Shown one piece after another: positions 17,410-26,231 of a DNA stretch of 64,000 nt; the first letter of the stretch is position 1; every line of letters begins with the position of its first letter. The stretch is taken from assembly GCF_018417535.1 (NCBI RefSeq), contig NZ_CP070977.1, forward strand, positions 1,426,001-1,490,000, written 5' to 3'. The position numbers and the translations under genes were made by a program. This stretch comes from Burkholderia pyrrocinia. GTDB lineage: Bacteria > Pseudomonadota > Gammaproteobacteria > Burkholderiales > Burkholderiaceae. The notes below the pieces were generated by a model. That model was not told the origin of the DNA. It ran no database searches and saw only the letters and a program-made list of their open reading frames with translations.

Positions 17410-17994
17410 ATGCGACGCTGCCACTTGAACAACAACCACGTGAGAGAGCAATTGTCGACATACTTTTTCGTATCCCAAGAACCGGCACGCGGCGCCGGAA
17501 TTATTCAACCGGGCACATGGGCAGCAACATACATGGATGCGTATCGCACGCAGCGCGTCAACTGCGGTGATCCATGGTGGCTTGTTATCGAACAAGCCGT
17601 CGAAATCGAGCGGCTCAAGCTGGACCCTACGCTGCCGAGCCGCTGGCGATCGGCTTATCTGTTCCCTACCCTCAACGACGCAATGCTGACGTTGCATCCG
17701 CAATACTTTGGAATGCGGGAAAAGGTCATCTGGACCGCCGAATTCGTGGACAAGAGCGCAAAGACGCATATCGGGAATGCGGACCTCTTTAATCCATTGG
17801 AAAATCTTCCGTACAGCGCGTTCGTCGAACGCGCACGTAACTACTGGCGCGTCCCACAGGCGGCGAATCATCTCGAAGTGATCGCGGAATCGGCAGTGCG
17901 TCTGCTCGTGCCGGTGCGTGTCAGCCGACCGGACGGCATGTGGTATCCGGTTGTCCAACATAGCGCTACCGTTCCCACAACCCAGATCCTGTAA
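17410..17994 (+). CDS. Hypothetical protein, element-borne
   Basis: The 194-aa product is soluble with no signal or membrane segment. Features are STYFFVSQEPARGAGIIQPG near the start, then SRWRSAYLFPTLNDAM and a C-terminal ESAVRLLVPVRVSRPDG. The order of strand-Ser-Arg and Phe-x-Thr-x2-AM motifs loosely recalls small ADP-ribosyltransferase-fold families, but this is weak and I do not assign it. ATG 17410 has no clear ribosome site; GTG 17440 is an alternative. Codon use looks less GC-rich than the flanking chromosome, in keeping with acquired DNA. Confidence 0.5.
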   Translation: MRRCHLNNNHVREQLSTYFFVSQEPARGAGIIQPGTWAATYMDAYRTQRVNCGDPWWLVIEQAVEIERLKLDPTLPSRWRSAYLFPTLNDAMLTLHPQYFGMREKVIWTAEFVDKSAKTHIGNADLFNPLENLPYSAFVERARNYWRVPQAANHLEVIAESAVRLLVPVRVSRPDGMWYPVVQHSATVPTTQIL

Positions 17995-18080
17995 CCGCGG
18001 CGACAAGCTGCGCGACGTCATATTGCTCTGGTCGGCATATCTCATGGTCGCTCATCCCACAGTGCGCTCTGCTCTGCTGC

Positions 18081-18233
18081 TCACGACGTCGTGTGCGCCT
18101 GCAGTCCGCGCTGCGCGTCCTCGATGCGGCGGCATGCCGTATCGAAAATGTGTGGACTAAGTTCGATTCCCACGAAGTCGTGCCAGCACTGCACGGCCGC
18201 AACGCCGGTTGTGCCGGAATGCGCACGGTCGCT
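18081..18233 (-). pseudogene. C-terminal remnant of a phage DNA methyltransferase
   Basis: Reading leftward, the frame gives [23 protein letters not shown] and [14 protein letters not shown], ending at TGA 18081-18083. This is the AdoMet-binding and C-terminal part of N6-adenine or N4-cytosine methyltransferases (normally GSGTTG..A..GR.FIGIEL...Y...A..RI). The catalytic DPPY region is missing; homology stops near 18233, next to the start of an HTH-like gene on the other strand. Confidence 0.75.
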
Positions 18234-18240
18234 GCGCGCC

Positions 18241-18591
18241 GTGACGGGGAGGCATCATGACAACGCCCCCGACGAAATCCTCGCGCGACTGAACCCGGGC
18301 CAGGTCTATGAATCCGGGCCGATCGCCGGCAAGTTCGGCAACAACGTCGCACAGGTGATGTCGATCCTCGAAGCGCTGGTCGACGCCGGCCGGCTGAAAC
18401 GCGGCACGAAGCGACACAGCGGCCGCCAGTACGCAGGCTATGTGCGCATGTCCGACGTCGAGATCGAGCTCCGCGACACGACGACGATCGCGGGGCCGGC
18501 CTACACGCCGAACTGGCGATCGACGCTCACCGGATACGACAGCGCGAACCGTGAGCGCCAGGCGCTTTGCATGCTGGCGAGGTCGCGATGA
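18241..18591 (+). CDS. Phage-type small DNA-binding-like protein
   Basis: The frame encodes [20 protein letters not shown] and [20 protein letters not shown], a winged-helix-like pattern for a 116-aa product when started at GTG 18241. An ATG at 18257 with GGAGG upstream opens a different frame (MTTPPTK) that stops after eleven residues, close to a run of five C, so the true start may have been lost by a one-base change. It overlaps the excisionase start by 4 bp (ATGA), as in a phage recombination operon. Confidence 0.5.
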   Translation: MTGRHHDNAPDEILARLNPGQVYESGPIAGKFGNNVAQVMSILEALVDAGRLKRGTKRHSGRQYAGYVRMSDVEIELRDTTTIAGPAYTPNWRSTLTGYDSANRERQALCMLARSR

Positions 18592-18784
18592 AACTCAGTC
18601 TCGAAAAATGGATCGAGCGCGAATTCGATCCCGCGCCAACGATCCGCACCGCGCGCGCATGGTTGAAGGACCGCAAAATCTCCCCCCGCCGGCCAAGATC
18701 GGCAGGACCTACTACGTTGAGCAGAACGCCGTGTTTCAAGGCGGCACCGAACGCCAACGCCTCGCCAACCGCATCCCGAAATAA
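18588..18784 (+). pseudogene. Excisionase (Xis), frameshifted
   Basis: Frame one gives [20 protein letters not shown] and TARAWLKDRKI; the continuing family sequence PPPAKIGRTYYVEQNAV, then ERQRLANRIPK-stop, is in the next frame. The switch falls in the run of six C at about 18683-18688, where one base (probably an A of a Tyr codon) is missing. Together both halves make a normal phage excisionase of about 65 residues that directs integrase toward excision. Confidence 0.8.
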
Positions 18785-18786
18785 TC

Positions 18787-19925
18787 ATGGCTGCACGCCC
18801 CCGCATCCGCCAGCGCGCGAACTGGCCCGACAACCTGTACATGCCGCGCGACGGCTATTACACGTGGCGCGACTCGCGCGACGGCAAGACGCACATTTCT
18901 CGGCCGCATGCCGCTACAGCAGGCGATATATGAGGCGCAGGAAGCGAACCTCGTCGTCGCGCAAAGTGCGAAAACGAAGGCGCTCGCCGAGCGGATCGGG
19001 GGCACAGACGATACGCTCGCTGACCTGGTAGCGAAGATGCCGAAAGACGGCCTGAAGCCGAACACGATCAAGGCCCACAAGTATTACGACGCGTGCATCG
19101 TTGCCACGCTCGGCGCCGTTCGCTGCTGCGACCTGACGACGAAGCACTGTGCCGATCCGATCGACGCCCTGGTCGAGGAAGGCAAGATGACTTGGGCGCG
19201 TGCGATCCGCGTGCGCCTGATCGCGATCTGCCGGCGCGGCGTGTCCAAAGAGTTGATGACGACGAACCCGGCCGCCCTGACCGAGCGACCGAGCGACCGA
19301 GCGACCGAAGGTGAAGGTGAAGGTGAAGGTGAAGCGGCGCCGATGACGCTGCCGGAGTTTCAGGCGATCCTCGTGCGCGCCCGAGGTCGCCGACTGGCTA
19401 CCGAACGCGATGCTGCTCGCGCTCGTTTCCGGTCAGGATCGGGCGACGGTCGCCGGATGGACTCGTGCGGACGTGCGCGACGGGCATGCCCTGACCACGC
19501 GCCCGAAAACCGGCGTGCGCGTGTTGATTCCGCTGGAGCTGCATCTCGACGTGCTCGGCATGTCGCTCGGCGACGTCGTGGCCCGCTGCCGGACGACCAG
19601 CGTCGTCAGCAGCTATCTGATCCACCACCTGCGCCAGCATGGGCCGGCGAAGCGCGGCGCCCGCGTGAAGCTCGACACGATCACCGAGGCGTTCAAGAAG
19701 GCCCGGATACTGGCCGGCGTCATAGGTGACGACGCGCCGACCTCCCACGAAATCCGCAGCCTCGCGAAACGCCTGTACGAGAAACAGCGCAACGTCGACA
19801 CGAAGAACCTGCTCGGCCACACGACCGACGAGTCGGCCGATCTGTACGCCGACGATCGCGGCCTAGAACCGCTGAAAGTCACGATCAGCCCGTGCGGTTC
19901 TGAACGAATTTTGAACAACGGTTGA
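18787..19925 (+). pseudogene. Tyrosine integrase, two frameshifts
   Basis: The N-terminal arm-binding part starts at ATG 18787 (MAARPRIRQRANWPDNLYMP). An extra T near 18896 (CATTTCTC) shifts the frame; the core-binding part then continues as MPLQQAIYEAQEANL. A second shift near 19385, within a GCGC run, leads to the catalytic domain: Arg in GQDRATVAGW, HEIRSLAKRLYE, LLGHTTDESADLY with the nucleophilic Tyr. All catalytic residues survive, but no single frame joins them. The gene lies just inside the right attachment site, the usual place for the element's own integrase. Confidence 0.85.
19279..19334 (+). repeat. Adjacent 8-bp and 6-bp tandem repeats inside the integrase
   Basis: GACCGAGC is repeated three times plus a five-base partial at 19279-19308, and directly followed by about four and a half copies of GAAGGT at 19307-19334. 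They encode the linker between the core-binding and catalytic domains (TERPSDRATEGEGEGEGEAA). The 8-bp unit changes reading frame when its copy number changes. Confidence 0.85.
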
Positions 19926-19973
19926 ACACCTCTTTATAAATCAAGGGGTTAGACAAATCGGCGCGTAACAAGT

Positions 19974-20000
19974 ATCTGCACCGGCAAGATTCCGCTGTAG
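19974..20000 (+). repeat. Right attachment site (attR) with the displaced original gene end
   Basis: ATCTGCAC at 19974-19981 continues with codons for T-G-K-I-P-L and TAG (19998-20000), the same peptide end as the Mpo1-like gene. These codons are GC-ending like the local chromosome, so this is probably the original 3' end left orphaned at the far side of the element, 16 bp before the convergent YihY gene stop. Confidence 0.85.
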
Positions 20001-20016
20001 CCGCCGGCCGCCGCAT

Positions 20017-21348
20017 TCACGCGGGCCGCGGCGGCCGCGCGTGCGGATCCGGCACGCCGCCCGGCGCCTGTCCGGGGATGCCCGCCGGCTGCGCTCCCGC
20101 GAGCCGGTGCTCGGCGATCAGCGACACGAGCGACACGTCGAACCGCTCGTTCGACAGCACCTCGAGCAGCGCCGCGCCGTCGACATGGCTGCGGCGCCGC
20201 TGCAACTGGTAAGTCAGCTCCGTACGGTCGATCACCAGCACGTCGAACAGTTGCGCGAGCGTCAGTTGCTCCGGGTTCGCGAGCAGGATGTAGCGCGGCG
20301 TGGCGTCGTCGTCGCCGTCCAGCCGCGCGATCCATTCCCGCTCCTCCATCGTCGTCAGCAAGCGCTGCGCGGTTTCCATGTCGCACCGCAGCATGGTCGC
20401 GAGCCGCATCGCCGTGTAGCCGCGCTTGCCGGCCGCGTGCGCTTCGGCCAGCCGTGCGAGCAGCTCGAGCGCATCGAGCAGGTCGCTGCCCGGATAGTGG
20501 ATGCGATGGAACTGGCCGACGCGGATCGCCGGCAGCGCGGACGCCACCATCGCACCGAGCAGCGCGATGAACCAGCTCAGGTACACCCACAGCAGGAACA
20601 CGGGCAGCGCCGCGAACGCGCCGTACACGGCCGTATAGGTCGGAATGCGCCGCACGTAGTAGCCGAAGCCGCGCTTCGCGAGCTCGAACGCGACGGCTGC
20701 GAACAGCCCGCCGATCACCGCGTCGCGCCACGCGACCGTGCAGTTCGGCAAGTACACGTACAGCAGCGTGAATGCGAGCACCGTCAGCGGCAGCGACGCA
20801 AGCGCGAGCAGCCACTCGACGATCGACGTGGACGGCCCCGCGCCGGTGAACGCGAGCGACTGCGTGAACAGGTACGACGAGATCGACAGGCTCACGCCGA
20901 ACAACAGCGGGCCGAGCGTGATCAGCGCCCAGTACGCGAGCACGCGCTGCGCGAACGGCCGCGGCTTGCGCACCCGCCAGATCAGGTTGAAGGCCGATTC
21001 GATCGTCATCATCGTCATCACCGACGTGACGACGAGCACGATCAGGCCGGCCGTCGTCAGCCCCTTGGCCTTCGACGCGAACTGGTTCAGGTACTTGAAG
21101 ATCTGGATGTTGAACTGCGCGGGCATCAGGTGATCTGCGAGGAACCCCTGCAGCGAGATCTGGAACGACGCGAACATCGGGAACGCGGTAAACAGCGCGA
21201 ACGCGACCGTCACGAGCGGCACGAGCGCCAGCATCGTCGTGAACGTCAGACTGCCCGCCACTTGCGGGATGCGATCCTCGGCACTGCGCCGGGCGGCGAA
21301 CTGCGCGAGGCGCTTGAGGGTGTCGAGATCGACGCTCAACTTCGGCAA
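20017..21348 (-). CDS. YihY/BrkB-family inner membrane protein
   Basis: The product (443 aa from TTG 21348) has the UPF0761 pattern: SLTFTTMLALVPLVTVAFAL near the first membrane segment, six hydrophobic segments to about residue 280 and the loop RRIPTYTAVYGAFAALPVFL. A C-terminal cytoplasmic winged-helix-like domain of about 130 residues follows (TAMRLATMLRCDMETAQRLL). The family was once named ribonuclease BN in error; its transport function is unresolved. TTG 21348 is preferred over GTG 21381 because AAGGAG lies just upstream. It converges on the end of the mobile element. Confidence 0.85.
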   Translation of the reverse strand: MPKLSVDLDTLKRLAQFAARRSAEDRIPQVAGSLTFTTMLALVPLVTVAFALFTAFPMFASFQISLQGFLADHLMPAQFNIQIFKYLNQFASKAKGLTTAGLIVLVVTSVMTMMTIESAFNLIWRVRKPRPFAQRVLAYWALITLGPLLFGVSLSISSYLFTQSLAFTGAGPSTSIVEWLLALASLPLTVLAFTLLYVYLPNCTVAWRDAVIGGLFAAVAFELAKRGFGYYVRRIPTYTAVYGAFAALPVFLLWVYLSWFIALLGAMVASALPAIRVGQFHRIHYPGSDLLDALELLARLAEAHAAGKRGYTAMRLATMLRCDMETAQRLLTTMEEREWIARLDGDDDATPRYILLANPEQLTLAQLFDVLVIDRTELTYQLQRRRSHVDGAALLEVLSNERFDVSLVSLIAEHRLAGAQPAGIPGQAPGGVPDPHARPPRPA

Positions 21349-21366
21349 ACGGCTTCTCCTTCTTGA

Positions 21367-22493
<1,127 letters not shown>

Positions 22494-22514
22494 ACCTTAC
22501 GCGACAAGGTGATG

Positions 22515-23933
22515 ATGTCTTCCGAAGCTTTCGTTTCCGCGTGCCGCGACGCGATCGGCGCCGACCACGTGCTGACCGACCCGCACGATACCGAACCGTT
22601 CCTGACCGACTGGCGCCGCCGCTACAAGGGCGCCGCGTGCGCGGTGCTGAGACCCGCGAACACGGCCGAAGTCGCCGCACTCGTCAAGCTGGCCAACACG
22701 CACGGCATCGCGCTCGTGCCGCAAGGCGGCAACACGGGCCTCGCCGGCGGCGCGACGCCCGACGCGAGCGGCAGCCAGGCCGTGCTGAGCGTCGCGCGCC
22801 TGAACCGCGTGCGCGCGCTCGATCCGCACAACAATACGATCACCGTCGAAGCCGGCGTGATCCTCGCCGACGTGCAGGCGCGCGCCCGCGAAAGCGGCCG
22901 GCTGTTCGCGCTGAGCCTCGCGGCGGAAGGCAGTTGCACGATCGGCGGCAACCTGTCGACCAATGCGGGCGGTACCGCGGTACTGCGCTACGGCAACGCG
23001 CGCGAGCTGTGCCTCGGGCTCGAGGTCGTGACGCCGCAGGGCGAGATCTGGGACGGCCTGCGCGGGCTGCGCAAGGACAACACCGGCTACGACCTGCGCG
23101 ACCTGTTCATCGGTGCGGAAGGCACGCTCGGGATCATTACCGCTGCCGTGATGAAACTGCATCCGCTGCCGGCCGCGCAGGTCACGGCACTGGCCGCGCT
23201 CGAATCGCCGCACGCGGCGCTCGACTTCCTCGCGCTCGCGCAGCGCGCGGCCGGGCCGCTGCTGACCGGCTTCGAGCTGATGTCGGATTTCTGCATGCAG
23301 CTCGTCGGCAAGCACTACCCGCAACTGCGCTACCCGTTCGCGCAGACGCATTCGCAGACGGTGCTGCTCGAACTGTCCGACAACGAAAGCGAAGCGCATG
23401 CGCGCGCGCTGTTCGAGAAACTGATGGAAGAAGCGTTCGAGGCCGGGCTCGTGGTCGACGCGGTGGTCGCGGAGAATCTCGCTCAGTCGCGCGCGTTCTG
23501 GGATTTGCGCGAACACATCCCGCTCGCGCAGGCGGACGAGGGACTCAACATCAAGCACGACATCGCGGTGCCGATCTCGTCGGTCGCGCGGTTCATCGAC
23601 GAGACCGACACGGCGATCCAGCAGGCCGCGCCGGGCGCGCGGATGGTCACGTTCGGCCACCTCGGCGACGGCAACCTCCACTACAACGTGCAGATGCCCG
23701 AAGGCGGCGATCCGAAGGCGTTCCTCGCCGCGTTCCAGGCGCCGATCAACCGGATCGTCTACGACAACGTGCACCGCCACCACGGCACGATCAGCGCGGA
23801 ACACGGGATCGGCCAGTTGAAGATCGACGATGCGCAGCGCTACAAGTCGCCGGTCGAAACGACGCTGATGCGCACGCTGAAGACCGCGCTCGACCCGCGC
23901 GGCCTGATGAATCCCGGCAAGGTCCTGCGCTGA
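22515..23933 (+). CDS. FAD-linked 2-hydroxyacid dehydrogenase (GlcD/D2HGDH family)
   Basis: The 472-aa flavoprotein has the PCMH FAD-binding domain (VPQGGNTGLAGGATPD near residue 75, then GSCTIGGNLSTNAGG near 142) and the FAD-linked oxidase C-terminal domain (MVTFGHLGDGNLHYNV, ISAEHGIGQLK). The family oxidises D-2-hydroxyacids such as D-lactate, D-2-hydroxyglutarate or glycolate, passing electrons to ETF or quinone. Three start codons in a row (GTG, ATG, ATG) precede the protein; 22515 has the best spacing from AAGG. The exact substrate cannot be decided here. Confidence 0.92.
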   Translation: MSSEAFVSACRDAIGADHVLTDPHDTEPFLTDWRRRYKGAACAVLRPANTAEVAALVKLANTHGIALVPQGGNTGLAGGATPDASGSQAVLSVARLNRVRALDPHNNTITVEAGVILADVQARARESGRLFALSLAAEGSCTIGGNLSTNAGGTAVLRYGNARELCLGLEVVTPQGEIWDGLRGLRKDNTGYDLRDLFIGAEGTLGIITAAVMKLHPLPAAQVTALAALESPHAALDFLALAQRAAGPLLTGFELMSDFCMQLVGKHYPQLRYPFAQTHSQTVLLELSDNESEAHARALFEKLMEEAFEAGLVVDAVVAENLAQSRAFWDLREHIPLAQADEGLNIKHDIAVPISSVARFIDETDTAIQQAAPGARMVTFGHLGDGNLHYNVQMPEGGDPKAFLAAFQAPINRIVYDNVHRHHGTISAEHGIGQLKIDDAQRYKSPVETTLMRTLKTALDPRGLMNPGKVLR

Positions 23934-23958
23934 AGCCGCCCACTCCGGAGCGAAACCC

Positions 23959-24789
23959 GTGAAAGTCCGCGTCCTGTCCGACCTGCATCTCGAAAGCAAC
24001 CAGCCCGACGTGATCGCGCATGCCGACGCGGATCTCGTCGTGCTGGCCGGCGACATCCACAATCACGCGGAAGGCCTGCGCTGGGCCGCCGAGACGTTCG
24101 ATCCGGATGTACCGGTGATCTACGTGCCGGGCAACCACGAGTACTACGACGGGGAATTCGGCGCGCTGGAGACGGCGATGCGCGACGCGGCGCATGCGCT
24201 CGACAACGTGCATTACCTGAACAACGGCATCTACGTCGATCCCGAGCAGCGCTTCCGCGTGCTCGGCACGACGCTCTGGACCGATTTTTCACTGTTCGGC
24301 ACCGACGAAGCCGGCATCGCCGGCGCAATCGACGCCGCGCTGCGCGTGATGCTCGATTTCAAGGGATTGATCCAGGTGACCTGGCCGCACGACGCGGCGC
24401 TGCATGCGGCACCGGGCGCGGCGGAACGGGATTTCTCGCCGGCCGATGCGATCGCGCTGCATCGGCAAGGCCGCGCATGGCTGGAAGCGCAGCTCGCGGT
24501 GCCGTTCGCGGGGCGGACGATCGTCGTCACCCATCATGCGCCGCACCGGCGCTCGCTGGCGAAACGCTATGCGGAAGACCTCGCGTCGGCGGGGTTCGTC
24601 ACGGATATGGCGGAACTCGTGCGGCCGCCGGTGGATTTGTGGATCCACGGCCACACGCATACGTCATTCGACTATGTGGCGGATGGCGGCACACGCGTGG
24701 TGTGCAATCCGCGCGGCTACATCCACCGGCGCACCGGCGAACTGGAAAATACCGCGTTCGCGTGGGACAAGGTCGTCGAGCTCGGCTGA
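23959..24789 (+). CDS. Calcineurin-like metallophosphoesterase
   Basis: The 276-aa product has all five metal-site motifs of the family: DLH (SDLHLESN, residues 8-15), GDIHN (near 31), GNHEYY (near 56), THHAP (near 190) and GHTHTSFDY (near 226). It would hydrolyse phosphomono- or diesters in the cytoplasm. It follows the FAD-linked oxidase by 25 bp and may be co-transcribed. The substrate is not predictable. Confidence 0.92.
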   Translation: MKVRVLSDLHLESNQPDVIAHADADLVVLAGDIHNHAEGLRWAAETFDPDVPVIYVPGNHEYYDGEFGALETAMRDAAHALDNVHYLNNGIYVDPEQRFRVLGTTLWTDFSLFGTDEAGIAGAIDAALRVMLDFKGLIQVTWPHDAALHAAPGAAERDFSPADAIALHRQGRAWLEAQLAVPFAGRTIVVTHHAPHRRSLAKRYAEDLASAGFVTDMAELVRPPVDLWIHGHTHTSFDYVADGGTRVVCNPRGYIHRRTGELENTAFAWDKVVELG

Positions 24790-24848
24790 ACGCCGGCCCG
24801 CCCGGCCGCATTGCGCGGCCTTCTCCGACCCGAACTGATATGGCCCGA

Positions 24849-25013
24849 TCAGCGGTCGGTGCGGCGCGATCCGTGCTGCGCCGCGCGCACGCGCACCGGC
24901 ACCGGCTTCATCTGCGCCTTCGCCTTCATCGCACGCAGCAGGTCGCGGGTCGCCGCGGCGGCAGCAGCCGCGCCAAGCAGGACGCCAAGGCCGATCATCA
25001 GGTGCGTATCCAT
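24849..25013 (-). CDS. Small membrane protein, 54 aa
   Basis: Reading leftward from ATG 25013, the frame gives MDTHLMIGLGVLLGAAAAAA, then TRDLLRAMKAKAQMK and a basic tail ending RRTDR. The N-terminal 21 residues form one membrane segment with a short outside end, followed by a positively charged cytoplasmic tail. GGAG sits seven bases upstream, and a TTGATA-N18-TATACA promoter lies at 25030-25059, which together make this a credible gene despite its size. Function unknown. Confidence 0.7.
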   Translation of the reverse strand: MDTHLMIGLGVLLGAAAAAAATRDLLRAMKAKAQMKPVPVRVRAAQHGSRRTDR

Positions 25014-25029
25014 TGCTACTCCGGGGTGA

Positions 25030-25059
25030 TGTATATCTCGATAACTTCAACAGTATCAA
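25030..25059 (-). promoter_or_regulatory. Sigma-70-type promoter of the small membrane protein gene
   Basis: On the minus strand TTGATA (25059-25054) and TATACA (25035-25030) are separated by 18 bases; the start codon follows 16 bases after the -10 element, giving a very short leader that includes GGAG. Confidence 0.6.
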
Positions 25060-25132
25060 ACTGTCCGACACGCGTTGGTAAAAAAATGTTGCGTGAAGGA
25101 CAAATCTCGTCAGATTGCGGTCAACCGCGCGG

Positions 25133-26074
25133 TCATGTCGCACGTGTGTACTGCTCGAGCGCGGCTTCGTCGGCTGCGAGTGTGGACGGTAGCTCGTCGC
25201 GCAGGAAATCGACCCAGGTACGGATTTTCGCGTCGAGGTACTGACGCGACGGATACAGCGCATAGATGTTCATCACGTGCGACCGGTACTCGGGCATCAC
25301 GCGCACGATGTGCCCACTGCGCAGCCAGCCGATCGCCGAATAGAGCGGCAGCCCCCCGATCCCCATCCCCTCCCGCACGGCCACCGCAAGCGCCTCGGCG
25401 ACGTTCACGCGAAACGGCGGCGCAGTGATCGGAACGACCTCCTCCCCATTCGGCCCCGCCAGCGCCCATTCGTCGTAGTGAAAGCCCGGCGCGACCATCC
25501 CGAGGCACACGTGCTGCGCGAGATCCACCGGCCGCTGCGGCACGCCATGCGCCTCGACATAGCCGGGCGATGCGCACACGACGCTGTAGCTCTCGCCAAG
25601 CCGCTGCGACACGAGCCCCGAATCGGGCAGGTCGCGGCCGACGACGATCGCGACGTCGTAACCCTCGTCGAGCAAGTCGGGCATCCGCTGCGCGAGCGTC
25701 AGCTCGACGTGCACGTCCGGATAGCGCTCGCGATAGCGCGCGATGGCCGGCACCAGGTAGTGCTGGCCGAGGCTCGTGAAGCAATGGACCTTCAGCTTGC
25801 CCGACGGGCGCGCGTGCGCGTCGCCCGCCTCGGCTTCGGCCTGGTCGACATACGCAAGGATCTGCTCGCAGCGCTGCAGGTAGCGCTCGCCGGCTTCGGT
25901 GAGCGCGATCCGGCGCGTCGTGCGGTTCAGCAGGCGCGTGCGCAGGTGCGCCTCGAGATCCGAGATCGCGCGCGACGCATAGGCGGTGGTCGAATTCATC
26001 TGCTGGGCGGCCGCGGTAAAGCTTCCCGCGTCGACCACACGAACGAATACCCGCATGTTTTGTAACGTATCCAT
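25133..26074 (-). CDS. LysR regulator of the efflux operon (AaeR/CeoR-like)
   Basis: The 313-aa product begins MDTLQNMRVFVRVVDAGSFT with the LysR helix-turn-helix to about residue 60 (TRLLNRTTRRIALT), followed by a periplasmic-binding-like effector domain (LKVHCFTSLGQHYLVPAIAR, GYDVAIVVGRDLPDSGLVSQ). It belongs to the CrgA/AaeR-type group that often responds to aromatic compounds. It is divergent from the NodT-FUSC-HlyD operon and is the obvious regulator of it. ATG 26074 is preferred over an upstream start because the HTH then lies at the normal place. Confidence 0.9.
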   Translation of the reverse strand: MDTLQNMRVFVRVVDAGSFTAAAQQMNSTTAYASRAISDLEAHLRTRLLNRTTRRIALTEAGERYLQRCEQILAYVDQAEAEAGDAHARPSGKLKVHCFTSLGQHYLVPAIARYRERYPDVHVELTLAQRMPDLLDEGYDVAIVVGRDLPDSGLVSQRLGESYSVVCASPGYVEAHGVPQRPVDLAQHVCLGMVAPGFHYDEWALAGPNGEEVVPITAPPFRVNVAEALAVAVREGMGIGGLPLYSAIGWLRSGHIVRVMPEYRSHVMNIYALYPSRQYLDAKIRTWVDFLRDELPSTLAADEAALEQYTRAT

Positions 26075-26169
26075 CCCATTACCCGTGTGAATCCGGACGG
26101 ATTGTTGCACAGAGGCGAACAAGTATTGTCTCAGGATTCGTAAAAATGACTTGCACCGTTGTCCATTTA

Positions 26170-26194
26170 TTCAGGAATCACTGAAAAATATAAT
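26170..26194 (+). promoter_or_regulatory. LysR-type palindrome and -10 of the efflux operon
   Basis: TTCAG-GAATCA-CTGAA (26170-26185) is a perfect interrupted palindrome, immediately followed by TATAAT (26189-26194). An operator touching the -10 element fits control by the divergent LysR protein. No good -35 is visible, as expected for an activator-dependent promoter. Confidence 0.6.
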
Positions 26195-26231
26195 CGCCTC
26201 CGACTCATCTATATCCGAAAGGGAGAAAATC

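Larger units (their letters stand above)
13326..19981. mobile_element. Decayed integrative element (prophage-like) in the Mpo1-like gene
   Basis: About 6.7 kb lies between the two ATCTGCAC core repeats, with a tyrosine integrase and excisionase immediately inside the right end. Contents are a HigBA-type pair, a truncated antitoxin, two small membrane-protein genes, IS3 and IS256 pieces, a truncated phage replication gene, two unknown genes, a methyltransferase remnant, a phage HTH-like gene, and the two broken recombination genes. Integrase and excisionase are frameshifted, so the element looks unable to move by itself. The original chromosome would have joined 13325 to 19982. Confidence 0.85.

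Noticed and set aside
16900..18045. Open frame of 381 codons on the minus strand in the element
   Set aside because: It runs antisense through three other frames with better start context, gives a low-complexity Arg/Cys/His-rich product and no recognisable domain.
13318..20000. tRNA gene as attachment site of the element
   Set aside because: No tRNA-like cloverleaf at either end; the repeated core lies in the last codons of a protein gene.
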